Shown here: positions 8,326 through 15,652 of the stretch, piece after piece
Layout of the letters: every line of letters starts with the position of its first letter
How positions within the stretch are numbered: the stretch's first letter is position 1
Origin: Nonomuraea solani
Lineage (GTDB): Bacteria > Actinomycetota > Actinomycetes > Streptosporangiales > Streptosporangiaceae
Assembly: GCF_900108335.1 (NCBI RefSeq)
Contig: NZ_FNVT01000029.1
Span: 1 to 64,000 of the forward strand
Direction of reading: 5' to 3'
Length of the DNA stretch: 64,000 bases
Program-made: the position numbers and the translations under genes
The notes under the pieces: model-generated
What the model saw: only the letters and a program-made list of their open reading frames with translations
The model's database searches: none
Told to the model about the DNA's origin: nothing

Positions 8326-8982
8326 CTACAGACCGTGGACGCGGCGGCCGGTGACCTGTTGCGGGACGATGCGAATGTACAGGTGGCGCTCGCCGCCCGC
8401 CCACGGTGTGACACTGGCGTCGGACACCTTGGCCACCTCGTCCTCCGGCACGTGGTGCGCGGCTCCCTGAATGAGGACGCTCCAGCCGGCTCGCTGGACC
8501 TCGTCGATGCGGTCCACCTGGAAACCGATCTTGATGTCCACCCCTTCGAGGCCGGTCCGCAGGTCCTGGTCCATGGGGCCACCGCGGGCGGTGCGGAAGA
8601 CGATGGCTCCGTCGTGGAGCTTGTAGTTGACGGGCAGCACCGTCGGCCCGTGCGAGCCGTTGAACGCGATCCGGCCGATGCCGCCCGGCGTGATCAGGCG
8701 CAGGCACTCCGCAGGGTCCAGAACCTCCAGGACCGGCTCGTCCATCGCTGGCCCTGGACCCGGGGGACGGTCGCGGCCCCCGCCCAGCAGGTCCTCCACG
8801 GTGGTTTCGAGCGCTTTGGCCAGCCGGGTCACCGTGCCCCTGTCGGGGGTGCCCAGATGGGTCTCCAGGTACTGGATGTATCCGGCCGACATGTTGGCGC
8901 GCCCGGCGGCCTGCTCGAGCGTGAGGCCGAGCCGGTCGCGGTGGTGGTGGATGCGACGTGCGAAGTCGCCGTTGCCGGTCAT
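8326..8982 (-). CDS. XRE-type HTH / pyridoxamine 5'-phosphate oxidase-fold fusion
   Basis: 218 residues. The N-terminal 68 residues form an XRE/Cro helix-turn-helix (LGLTLEQAAGRANMSAGYIQ). From about residue 80 follows a split-barrel PPOX domain (LRLITPGGIGRIAFNGSHGP, then VLPVNYKLHDGAIVFRT) ending TGRRVHGL. PPOX proteins of this kind bind FMN or F420 and are common in DosR-type regulons. The start at 8982 has GGAGG 9 bases upstream. Upstream in the same frame lies the C-terminal remnant of a GH65 gene with no stop between, so the frame stays open to 9279, but the RBS and domain boundary favour 8982. The fusion could couple flavin or redox state to DNA binding. Confidence 0.7.
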   Translation of the reverse strand: MTGNGDFARRIHHHRDRLGLTLEQAAGRANMSAGYIQYLETHLGTPDRGTVTRLAKALETTVEDLLGGGRDRPPGPGPAMDEPVLEVLDPAECLRLITPGGIGRIAFNGSHGPTVLPVNYKLHDGAIVFRTARGGPMDQDLRTGLEGVDIKIGFQVDRIDEVQRAGWSVLIQGAAHHVPEDEVAKVSDASVTPWAGGERHLYIRIVPQQVTGRRVHGL

Positions 8983-8999
8983 GGGCGTGTCCTCCAATG

Positions 9000-9279
9000 G
9001 AATCGTGGTACCGGAGCCGTGTGGCGGGGTGACGCCGCCGACACGGATGTGTTCGTGGTCGGCCTCGATGGTGAGCCGGATCCCGCGGAAGTGGATCGGC
9101 CCCGACAGCGCCCCGAGCCGCTCGGGCAGGAGACGGATTTGGGATCGAGGTGGAGGCCAGGGGCGCGGGCCAGGCCATCGGGCGTGGCGATGCGGCCGTT
9201 GCCAAGTGTGCACAATGCCTCGCGCAACCCCTCCGACGCGGGGTCGTAGCCCTCGTAGGCGAGCGTCCAAGGGGTTCAT
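9000..9279 (-). pseudogene. GH65 glycoside phosphorylase, ends only
   Basis: Starting at 9279 (ATG overlapping the HAD stop), the sequence encodes the start of a GH65 protein (WTLAYEGYDPASEGLREALC then TLGNG) after an apparent one-base insertion at codon 4. After about 45 residues it jumps to a typical GH65 C-terminus (LLPERLGALSGPIHFRG, IRLTIEADHEHIRVGG). Roughly 2 kb of catalytic barrel is missing. GH65 enzymes phosphorolyse trehalose, maltose or kojibiose to beta-glucose-1-phosphate. The adjacent upstream HAD gene is of the beta-phosphoglucomutase type that normally partners GH65, as in Rv3400/Rv3401, which supports the call. Confidence 0.75.
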
Positions 9280-10022
9280 ACCAGCCCTACGGGGACACGT
9301 CCGACCACGTCCAGGTCGTCCAGGTCCGGCACGACGACGTCCGCTCCCGTGCGGCGCAGCTCCGCCGTCTGCGACCCGCTCCGGTCCACCCCGATCACGA
9401 GGCCGAACGCGCCCCTGCGCCTGGCCTCCACACCGGGCAGCGCGTCCTCCACGACCGCCGCCTCGGCCTCGGCCACCCCCAGACGCCGCGCGGCCTCGAG
9501 GAACAGCGCCGGGTCTGGCTTGCCGGGCAGGCCGAGCCGGGCCGAGTCATTGCCGTCGACCACCACGTCGAACAAGTGGGTCAGGCCCGCGGAGGTGACG
9601 ACCAGGAGGCAATGCCTGCTGGCCGACACCACCGCGGTACGGCAGCCGCGCCGCCGCAGCTCGTGCAGCAGGGCGACGGTCGAGGGAAACGCGGCCACGC
9701 CGTCATGGGTGACCTGGCGGACGAACAATGCGTCCTTGGCCAGGCCCAGCCCGTGTACGGTCGGCGCGCCCGGCGCGTCGCCGGAGGCTCCCTCGGGCAG
9801 CGTGATGCCGCGGGGGGCCAGGAACGTGCGGATCCCGTCGAGCCGTGGGCGGCCGTCCACATGACGCAGGTAGTCGTCGCGGACGTCAAACGGGGTGGAG
9901 CGGCCGCGCAGGAAGTCGTCGAACACGTGTTTCCACGCGGCGTGCACGCGGGCCGTGTCGGTGACGACACCGTCGGTGTCGAAGATCACGGCCCGGAGCC
10001 TGGTCAGAGCAAGAGCGGCCAT
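9276..10022 (-). CDS. HAD-family beta-phosphoglucomutase-like phosphatase
   Basis: 248 residues. Motif I is VIFDTDGVVTD, with the nucleophile and acid/base Asp pair (DTD), followed by an all-alpha cap. Motif II is VVSASRHC, motif III Lys lies in LGLPGKPDP, and motif IV is VVEDALPGVEA. This is the beta-phosphoglucomutase/GH65-partner type, converting beta-glucose-1-phosphate to glucose-6-phosphate. Its natural partner GH65 survives only as a stump immediately downstream, so the pathway is broken here and the enzyme may act on another phosphosugar. The start at 10022 faces a DevR-like box shared with the divergent USP gene. Confidence 0.8.
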   Translation of the reverse strand: MAALALTRLRAVIFDTDGVVTDTARVHAAWKHVFDDFLRGRSTPFDVRDDYLRHVDGRPRLDGIRTFLAPRGITLPEGASGDAPGAPTVHGLGLAKDALFVRQVTHDGVAAFPSTVALLHELRRRGCRTAVVSASRHCLLVVTSAGLTHLFDVVVDGNDSARLGLPGKPDPALFLEAARRLGVAEAEAAVVEDALPGVEARRRGAFGLVIGVDRSGSQTAELRRTGADVVVPDLDDLDVVGRVPVGLV

Positions 10023-10058
10023 GGCGTGACGGTACCCATCCAGCCCCGGCCACAGACA

Positions 10059-10095
10059 GGGCCCTTGGTCCTTTGCGCCGGCGACCTCTGACCCT
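10059..10095. promoter_or_regulatory. DevR-like boxes between divergent HAD and USP genes
   Basis: GGGCCCTTGGTCC (10059-10071) and a weaker partner containing GCGACCTCTGACCC (about 10081-10094) lie about 21 bp apart in the 124-bp divergent intergenic region. They could serve both genes. Confidence 0.6.
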
Positions 10096-10146
10096 GCCGC
10101 GGACGGGAAGCCGTGCATTTGATGGGAGGTGACGAAGGAGGAGATC

Positions 10147-10989
10147 ATGATCATCGTAGGAGTGGACGGATCCGTGGCGTCGCGGGCCGCGGTGGAGTGG
10201 GCGGCCGGAGACGCCGTCCGCAGAGGTGTGCCGCTGCGAATCGTGCACGCGACCGACACCTCGTGGTACCTGGTCGGCAGGCGCCCGGAGGCCGTCCTGC
10301 CGGACACACTGCTGCGCGAGGGACGGCGGGTGCTCCGCGAGGCGGAGGCCCTCGGCCGCGAGCGTCAGCCGTCCGTCGAGGTCACCACACTCCAGGTGGA
10401 GGGCACACCTGCCGGGGTGCTGCGCGAGCAGGCCAAGGACGCGCTCGAGCTGGTGGTCGGCAGCCGCGGACTTGGCGGGTTCGCCGGGGCATTGCTGGGT
10501 TCGGTGAGTATCCACGTGGCCGGGTACGTGCGCTGCCCCGTCGTGGTGGTACGGGGCGAGCATCGATCGGCGCACGGTGAGGTCGTGGTGGGGGTGGACG
10601 ACTCGCTCGAATGCGAGCCCGCCCTGGCCTACGCCTTCGAGCAGGCGAAGCTGCGCGGTGCCCCGCTCAGGGTCGTGCACGCCTGGCAGCTACCAGTGCA
10701 CGCCTTCGCTCCGGAGGCCACGTACGACATGGACGAGGTCCGCACGGCTCAGCACCAGGTCGTCCGCGACCGGGTGAAGACCCTCAACCATGACTACCCG
10801 CAGGTAACGGTCGTCGAGGACGTTCAGTGCGCGCATCCGGTGGACGCGCTCATCACGGCGGCCGAACAGGCCGACCTGCTGGTCGTGGGCTCGCACGGGC
10901 GCGGCGCCCTTAGGTCGGCGCTGCTCGGCTCGGTCAGCCGGGGCGTGCTGCATCACGCCCGCTGCCCGGTGGCCGTGGTCCGCGCCTGA
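10147..10989 (+). CDS. Tandem universal stress protein
   Basis: 280 residues with two USP domains (about 1-140 and 148-280). Each begins with the beta1-Asp motif (GVDGS; GVDDS) and ends with the ATP-binding signature G-2X-G-9X-G-S (GSRGLGGFAGALLGSVS; GSHGRGALRSALLGSVS). Tandem USPs of this layout are a major class in mycobacterial DosR regulons and bind ATP. The start at 10147 is set by AAGGAGG 6-7 bases upstream. Paired DevR-like boxes precede it and another box directly follows its stop, belonging to the next gene. Confidence 0.88.
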   Translation: MIIVGVDGSVASRAAVEWAAGDAVRRGVPLRIVHATDTSWYLVGRRPEAVLPDTLLREGRRVLREAEALGRERQPSVEVTTLQVEGTPAGVLREQAKDALELVVGSRGLGGFAGALLGSVSIHVAGYVRCPVVVVRGEHRSAHGEVVVGVDDSLECEPALAYAFEQAKLRGAPLRVVHAWQLPVHAFAPEATYDMDEVRTAQHQVVRDRVKTLNHDYPQVTVVEDVQCAHPVDALITAAEQADLLVVGSHGRGALRSALLGSVSRGVLHHARCPVAVVRA

Positions 10990-10994
10990 AACGA

Positions 10995-11034
10995 GGGACC
11001 TTCGGCCTGGTGGCCGGGGACGTTCGCCACTGAC
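10995..11034 (+). promoter_or_regulatory. Paired DevR-like boxes upstream of the CBS-BON gene
   Basis: GGGACCTTCGGCC (10995-11007) and GGGACGTTCGCCACTGACC (from about 11017) are about 21-22 bp apart, roughly two helical turns. This is the clearest pair in the window. Confidence 0.75.
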
Positions 11035-11084
11035 CGCGCGGGCCGTCGTACGCGAGCGTGGGACGTGGAAGAGAGGTGGACATC

Positions 11085-11741
11085 ATGTCGATCGAAGTCA
11101 GGGACGTCATGGGACGTGTGGCCATTGCCGTGCTGGCGGAGGCGTCGTTCGCCGACATCGTGGCCGCGATGAAGCGGTACGCGGTCGGCGCGGTCACCGT
11201 GATCAACGCCGAACGGCGGCCCATAGGCGTGGTCTCCGAGGACGACCTGCTGCTGAAGGAGATCGACCCGGTACGGCACAGCGTGTCGCTATTCGAATCC
11301 CGCCGGCAACGGCGTGAACACGAGAAGGCGGCAGGTGTCACGGCAGCTCAGCTGATGACCATCCCGGCGATCACCGTCACGCCGGGCACCAGCGTGCGTG
11401 ACGCGGCCCGGCTGATGCACGAGCGGCGGGTCAAGCAGCTGCCCGTGATCGACGCGGTCACCGGGCGGATCATCGGCACCCTGCACCAGCGGGACGCGCT
11501 GCGCGTCTTCACCCGCCCCGTCGCGGAACTGGAGGCCGACATCCGGGCCGTACTCCCGGAATCCGGCCGGTTCTCCCTTGAGATCGACGCGGGCGTGGTG
11601 CGGATCAGCGGCCGGGCGCGGTGGAGATCGCAGGCCATCGCCCTCACCGAGGCGGTCCGCAACGTCGAAGGCGTCGTGGACGTCGTGTGCGAGGTGGTCA
11701 CCGACAACGACGACCTCATCGTCGTCCCTCCACTGATGTAG
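11085..11741 (+). CDS. CBS-pair and BON-domain protein
   Basis: 218 residues. Two CBS repeats (about 5-58 and 86-140: DVMGRVAIAVLAEASFADIV; QLMTIPAITVTPGTSVRD) are followed by a BON domain (about 150-215) with the glycine-containing core GVVRISGRARWRSQA. BON domains bind membranes or phospholipid while the CBS pair senses adenine nucleotides. The ATG at 11085 has GAGAGG about 8 bases before it; an upstream GTG-start version lacks one. Such proteins are typical of actinobacterial DevR/OsdR clusters. Just downstream starts the HypF remnant. Confidence 0.8.
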   Translation: MSIEVRDVMGRVAIAVLAEASFADIVAAMKRYAVGAVTVINAERRPIGVVSEDDLLLKEIDPVRHSVSLFESRRQRREHEKAAGVTAAQLMTIPAITVTPGTSVRDAARLMHERRVKQLPVIDAVTGRIIGTLHQRDALRVFTRPVAELEADIRAVLPESGRFSLEIDAGVVRISGRARWRSQAIALTEAVRNVEGVVDVVCEVVTDNDDLIVVPPLM

Positions 11742-11751
11742 GGGCGCCGTC

Positions 11752-12091
11752 GTGGACGCGGCATGGCGGATCGAGGTGCACGGACGGTCCAGTACGTCGG
11801 CTTCCGCCCGTTCGTGCACTGGCTGGCGACGGCCATCGGGATCGGGGGACAGGTCAGGAACGCCGGCGGGCACGTGGTCATTTCCGCGATTGGGCCGCCG
11901 GAACAACAGGTCTCCGGCTTCGAGATCGTGGAGGGCCTGTCGGGCGGGGTGTTCCAGAACCGGTTGCCGGCCACTGATGTGCCGCCCCGGCTGTCGGCTG
12001 CGGGCTTCGAGCCGTACACCGGTGAGCGGGTCCGGTCAACGACGCCGGCATCAGCTACGGCTAGGCGGCCGTGGCGGCGGCGCGGCTGACC
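11752..12091 (+). pseudogene. hypF: hypF remnant ([NiFe]-hydrogenase maturation)
   Basis: A GTG at 11752 begins WRIEVHG, then after a frameshift near 11785 the HypF acylphosphatase core appears (TVQYVGFRPFVHWLATAIGI, GGQVRNAGGHVVI). The sequence then jumps directly to the HypF C-terminus (VEGLSGGVFQNRLPATDVPP, LSAAGFEPY). Another frameshift near 12040 restores NDAGISYG, where a TAG at 12062 replaces the usual Gln of ISYGQAA. So there are two frameshifts, one nonsense codon and loss of about 600 residues including the zinc-finger, Sua5-like and carbamoyltransferase regions. HypF makes the cyanide ligands of [NiFe] hydrogenases, so a hydrogenase locus once existed here or nearby. Confidence 0.8.
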
Positions 12092-12096
12092 GTCTG

Positions 12097-12738
12097 TCAT
12101 TCCTTCCTGTCGGCCCGCAACCGGGCCGACAGGGCCGCCGCCTGCGTACGGCGCTGCATATCGAGCTTGGACAGCAGGTTGGAGACGTAGTTCTTGACCG
12201 TCTTTTCGGCCAGGAACATGCGCTCACCGATCTGCCGGTTGGTCAGCCCCTCACCGATCAGGTCGAGGATGTGGCGCTCCTGCTCGGTCAGCGCCGCGAG
12301 CGGGTCCCTCCTGGCCGCCTGATCGCGCAAACGCTGCAACATGGCGGCGGTCGTCTGCGGGTCGAGCAGCGACTGTCCGGAGGCGACCGTACGCACGGCG
12401 CCGACCAGATCGGAGCCATGGATCTGTTTGAGCACGTAACCGGCGGCTCCGGCCATCACCGCGTCGAACAGCGCGTCGTCGTCGGCATACGAGGTCAGCA
12501 TCAGGCACGCCAGCCCCGGCACCCGGGAGCGCACCTCCCGGCACACGTCCACGCCGCTGCCGTCGGGCAGCCGCACGTCGAGCACCGCCACGTCCGGCCT
12601 GAGCGCCGGGATGCGCGCGACCGCCGACTCGGCCGTCCCCGCCTCGCCGATCACCTCGATGTCGTCCTCGGAATCCAGCAACGCCGCCACGCCGCGGCGG
12701 ACGACCTCGTGGTCGTCGAGGAGGAACACACGAATCAT
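12097..12738 (-). CDS. devR: DosR/DevR-like NarL-family response regulator
   Basis: 213 residues, the size of mycobacterial DosR (217). The receiver domain starts MIRVFLLDDHEVVRRGVAAL with acidic D8/D9, the phosphorylatable Asp54 in AVLDVRLPDGSG, Thr82 in LTSYADD and Lys104 in YVLKQI. A linker holds RDPLAALTEQERHIL. The LuxR-type HTH has the recognition helix FLAEKTVKNYVSNLLSKL and the terminal RRTQAA, nearly the same as in DosR. It should bind paired palindromic boxes when phosphorylated or dimerised. Its own start faces such boxes (12775-12811), so autoregulation is likely. No DosS/DosT-type GAF histidine kinase is visible in the window, so it is an orphan here. Confidence 0.9.
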   Translation of the reverse strand: MIRVFLLDDHEVVRRGVAALLDSEDDIEVIGEAGTAESAVARIPALRPDVAVLDVRLPDGSGVDVCREVRSRVPGLACLMLTSYADDDALFDAVMAGAAGYVLKQIHGSDLVGAVRTVASGQSLLDPQTTAAMLQRLRDQAARRDPLAALTEQERHILDLIGEGLTNRQIGERMFLAEKTVKNYVSNLLSKLDMQRRTQAAALSARLRADRKE

Positions 12739-12774
12739 GTTCGTGACGCTACCGAAGCGGCGGCATGACCGAAA

Positions 12775-12811
12775 GGACGAAGGTCCCGAAGTCGCGCTGA
12801 CGAAGGTCCTC
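12775..12811. promoter_or_regulatory. Paired DevR-like boxes between devR and USP genes
   Basis: GGACGAAGGTCCC (12775-12787) and TGACGAAGGTCCT (12798-12810) are 23 bp apart, in the 146-bp region between the divergent regulator (start 12738) and USP (start 12885). The pair probably controls both. Confidence 0.7.
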
Positions 12812-12884
12812 CGGCGTGGGGCCGTACGGCGCTGGGCGGGCGGCGATCTTCCGAGTGTCCTGGAAGGGACTCGGAGGAGGAAGC

Positions 12885-13715
12885 ATGATTCTCGTTGGTG
12901 TGGACGGCTCCAGGGCCGGACTCGAAGCCGTCGGCTGGGCGGCGCGGGAGGCGGTCCTGCGCGAGGCGCCGCTGACCGTCGCGCACGTCATCCCCCGATG
13001 GGTGTACGAGACGAAGACCGAGCGCTATGCCGAGGTGGCCGCGTGGATGAGAGAGGGCGGCAGAACCGTGCTGGCGGCGGCGGAGGAACGGGCCCGTCGG
13101 GACCATTCCGAGATCGGTTTGCGGACCACGTTGCTGCCCGGAGATCCACGTGCGGCGCTGATCGGCGCGGCGCAAGGCGCCGAGCTGCTGGTCGTTGGAA
13201 GCCACGGGCTCGGTGGGGTACGCGGGATGCTGGTCGGGTCGGTCGCCTATGGGGTGACCGGGCACGCTCCGTGCGATGTCGTGGTGGTGCGCGAGCACCT
13301 CTCGCCGCAGCGAGGTGAGATCGTCGCCGGAGCCGACGGCTCATCCGCGTCGTCCGGGGTACTGGAGTTCGCTTTCGCGGAGGCACGGATGCGGGGCATT
13401 CGGCTCCGCGTTGTCCACGCCCAGGCATACCTGTGGCCTCATGGGTTTGATCCCGCCGATCACGGCGAAGGGTACGACGATCTGCTGACGGCGCGGCGGA
13501 AGCTCGCGGCGCGGTATCCGGACGTCTCCGTGGTCGAGGACGTCGTCCACGGTCATCCCGCCGAGGTGCTCCGCCAAGCCTCCTACGGCGCCGACCTGCT
13601 GGTCGTGGGCTCCCACGGGCACGGCACCTTCGCCGGGATGGTCCTGGGCTCGGTCAGCCACGCGCTGCTGCACCACGCGCCCTGTCCGCTGGCCGTGGTC
13701 AGGAGGACAGGGTGA
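12885..13715 (+). CDS. Tandem universal stress protein
   Basis: 276 residues with two USP domains. The first has GVDGSRAG and GSHGLGGVRGMLVGSVAYGV; the second has GADGSSAS and GSHGHGTFAGMVLGSVSHAL, both with complete ATP-binding signatures. The start at 12885 has GGAGGAGG 4-5 bases upstream. It is divergent from the DevR-like regulator and shares its boxes, matching the pattern where USPs are leading targets of DosR. It differs from the 10147 paralogue mainly in the linker between domains. Confidence 0.88.
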   Translation: MILVGVDGSRAGLEAVGWAAREAVLREAPLTVAHVIPRWVYETKTERYAEVAAWMREGGRTVLAAAEERARRDHSEIGLRTTLLPGDPRAALIGAAQGAELLVVGSHGLGGVRGMLVGSVAYGVTGHAPCDVVVVREHLSPQRGEIVAGADGSSASSGVLEFAFAEARMRGIRLRVVHAQAYLWPHGFDPADHGEGYDDLLTARRKLAARYPDVSVVEDVVHGHPAEVLRQASYGADLLVVGSHGHGTFAGMVLGSVSHALLHHAPCPLAVVRRTG

Positions 13716-13948
13716 ACGCTGTGACAGGATTGCAGGATCCGGCGTGGATGCAAGCCGACTCGGCTACACGCTCCTGCGTAGCGACCGCATCAGTGATGTG
13801 GCAGCAGTTCGGACCTCCAGTCGTCAGGTGAGGCTACGGTGCACGATCCTGCTTCCAGGCTGCCGCCGAGCGGCTGGCGCCACCTCTCGCCGACCCGTGT
13901 CCATACGGCCCAGGGAGGGGCGTCGCGGGCCGAGTCCCCGGCCGGGCC
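13716..13948. other. Intergenic stretch without recognisable genes
   Basis: After the USP stop I see no coding signal, RNA or strong hairpin. Together with the following SulP stump it forms a 460-base decayed region before PPK2. Confidence 0.4.
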
Positions 13949-14018
13949 AGGATCGTTCACAGCCCCGCCATCGGTGACAGCCCCGCAACGGCGGCGTAGG
14001 CCATGACCTGGACACGGG
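13949..14018 (-). pseudogene. SulP transporter N-terminal remnant
   Basis: Minus-strand reading gives VQVMAYAAVAGLSPMAGL, a stop (TGA at 13957-13959) and TIL. This matches the conserved first helices of SulP anion permeases, where AYA.lAGLPPv.GLW/Y is the family signature. The TGA most simply replaces a Trp codon. Nothing else of a SulP gene is recognisable beside it. Confidence 0.5.
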
Positions 14019-14177
14019 ATGGGCTGCCACGGTCATCCGGCGAGCAGGTCGTCCCGAAGCCAGTCACGCCGCTGACCGGCCAGCGCGCCAGGCCCGGCAG
14101 GAATCGGATCAAGCCCGAGGATGACACACCATAGGCCCAGGAGCCAGAGCCGCATGGTGGCGGAGTGGAGGTGTGAC

Positions 14178-14971
14178 ATGAGCGCTGGCAGGCTGCGGCG
14201 CAAGCCGTACGAGAAGCGGCTGTTCCGGTTGCAGGCCGAGCTGGTGAAGTTGCAGGAGTGGGTGAAGGCCGAGGGCCGCCGGATGGTCGTGGTCTTCGAA
14301 GGGCGGGACGCGGCTGGCAAGGGAAGCACGATCAAGCGGGTGGCCGAATACCTCAACCCGCAGATGGCCAGGATCGTCGCTTTGCCCGCGCCCACTGAGC
14401 GGGAACGTACGCAGTGGTACTTCCAGCGTTACATCGAGTATCTGCCCGCGGCCGGGGAGATCGTGCTGTTCGACCGGAGCTGGTACAACCGGGCCGGGTG
14501 GAGCGGGTGATGGGGTTCTGCACGCAGGAGGAGTACACAAGATTCCTGCACCAGTGCCCGATCTTCGAGCGGCTGCTGGTGGAGGACGGGGTTCTGCTGC
14601 GCAAGTACTGGTTCTCGGTCAGCGACGACGAGCAGGAGCGGCGCTTTCGTGCCCGGCTTGAGGATCCGATGCGGCGGTGGAAGCTATCGGAGATGGACCT
14701 GGAGTCGATCACCCGGTGGGAGGAGTACTCCCGCGCCAAAGACGAGATGATGGTGCACACCCACGTTCCCGAGGCGCCGTGGTACGAGGTCGAGAGCCAT
14801 GATACGCGGCGGGCCAGGATCAACATGACCTCCCATCTGCTGTCCACGGTTCCGTACCGAGAGGTGCAGCGCCCGCCGCTGGAGATCCCGCCGCGGCCCG
14901 CTCCGACGGGTTACCGGCGCCCGCCAAGGGTGGAGACACCGGTGGCGGATGTGACGAACGGTCTTTCTTAA
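14178..14971 (+). pseudogene. ppk2: Polyphosphate kinase 2, single frameshift
   Basis: Full-length PPK2 in two frames. From the ATG at 14178 come the Walker A region (VVVFEGRDAAGKGSTIKR), the RERTQWYFQRY motif and the Walker B/lid FDRSWYNRAG. There the frame slips (about 14495-14500) because one G seems missing from a GCCGGG run. The other frame carries on with VERVMGFCTQEEY, the YWFSVSDDEQERRF motif and MVHTHVPEAPWYEVES to a stop at 14971. PPK2 transfers phosphate between polyphosphate and nucleotides. The rest of the sequence is intact, so a base error or recent lesion are both plausible. Confidence 0.8.
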
Positions 14972-15009
14972 CGGATCTTGTAGATGGGCGCGCCGCCGTC
15001 CAGCGCCGA

Positions 15010-15041
15010 TGGTCCTTGGCCCAGAAAGACTTCGTCCTCTG
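15010..15041. promoter_or_regulatory. Two DevR-like boxes with no clear target
   Basis: GGTCCTTGGCCC (about 15011-15022) and AGACTTCGTCCTC (about 15028-15040) resemble the island box, but their spacing (about 16 bp) differs from the usual 21-23 bp. No intact gene begins within 200 bases on either strand. Confidence 0.4.
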
Positions 15042-15290
15042 TGGATGCACTGCATGCGGAACGAAGTGGCGTTGTACGCCGTCGCGGGCGGCCGGGCTCA
15101 CGATGGCGGCAACGCGCCGATCACAGGATGGCGTGAATCCAGGCCAACCGGTTCCTCCGAATTTCGGCCCGAAATGATGGCCTATTGTTCCGGGCCGGTT
15201 ATTCGGTCACGAATGCCGATGGTTAAGAGAGTGCCGCGCGTTACGCGCTCGCTGTGGTAGCTTCGCCTACCTCAACGCGAAGGGACCGTT

Positions 15291-15650
15291 GTGGATATAT
15301 CCCTCACCGTAGACAGTGGTGACGACGTCGGTGATCTAGAGTCATTGGTTGATTGGTTGTCCGGAGAAAGCGCGCTGGTGGGCCGGGTGCGTCTATCCGC
15401 TGCCGCTCCGGCGCCCGGCGAAATGGGCGGGCTGGCTGAGACAGCCCTGGTCGCCGTCTCTTCCGGTGGCGCGCTCACCGCCCTGGCCGCCTCGCTCAAG
15501 GCGTGGCTTGCCCAGCCGCACAGGTCCGACGTACGCGTCCGGATCCGCACCGAGGGCGGCACGTCGATCGACGTGGACGCCAAGCACGTGGACGCCAAGC
15601 GTTTGGAGCGACTGCTGCGCGAGACGCTGTCCGCGCTGTACAAGGAGTGA
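15291..15650 (+). CDS. Effector-associated constant component (EACC1-like)
   Basis: 119 residues. Its shape is typical of EACC1: an N-terminal strand (DISLTVDSGDDVGDLESLVD), a small-residue hydrophobic helix (about residues 46-72, ALVAVSSGGALTALAASLKAWL), then strands rich in R and V (DVRVRIRTEGGTSIDV) and a C-terminal helix. EACC1 proteins are known from comparative genomics as invariant small partners of conflict-system effectors such as caspases; their biochemistry is unknown. The GTG start at 15291 has AAGGGA about 7 bases upstream. The caspase gene starts 2 bases after its stop, with GGAG inside the overlapping end, indicating coupling. Confidence 0.75.
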   Translation: MDISLTVDSGDDVGDLESLVDWLSGESALVGRVRLSAAAPAPGEMGGLAETALVAVSSGGALTALAASLKAWLAQPHRSDVRVRIRTEGGTSIDVDAKHVDAKRLERLLRETLSALYKE

Positions 15651-15652
15651 AC

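Noticed and set aside
15009..15260. 83-codon plus-strand frame after PPK2
   Set aside because: No ribosome binding site or protein-like pattern; overlaps regulatory boxes.
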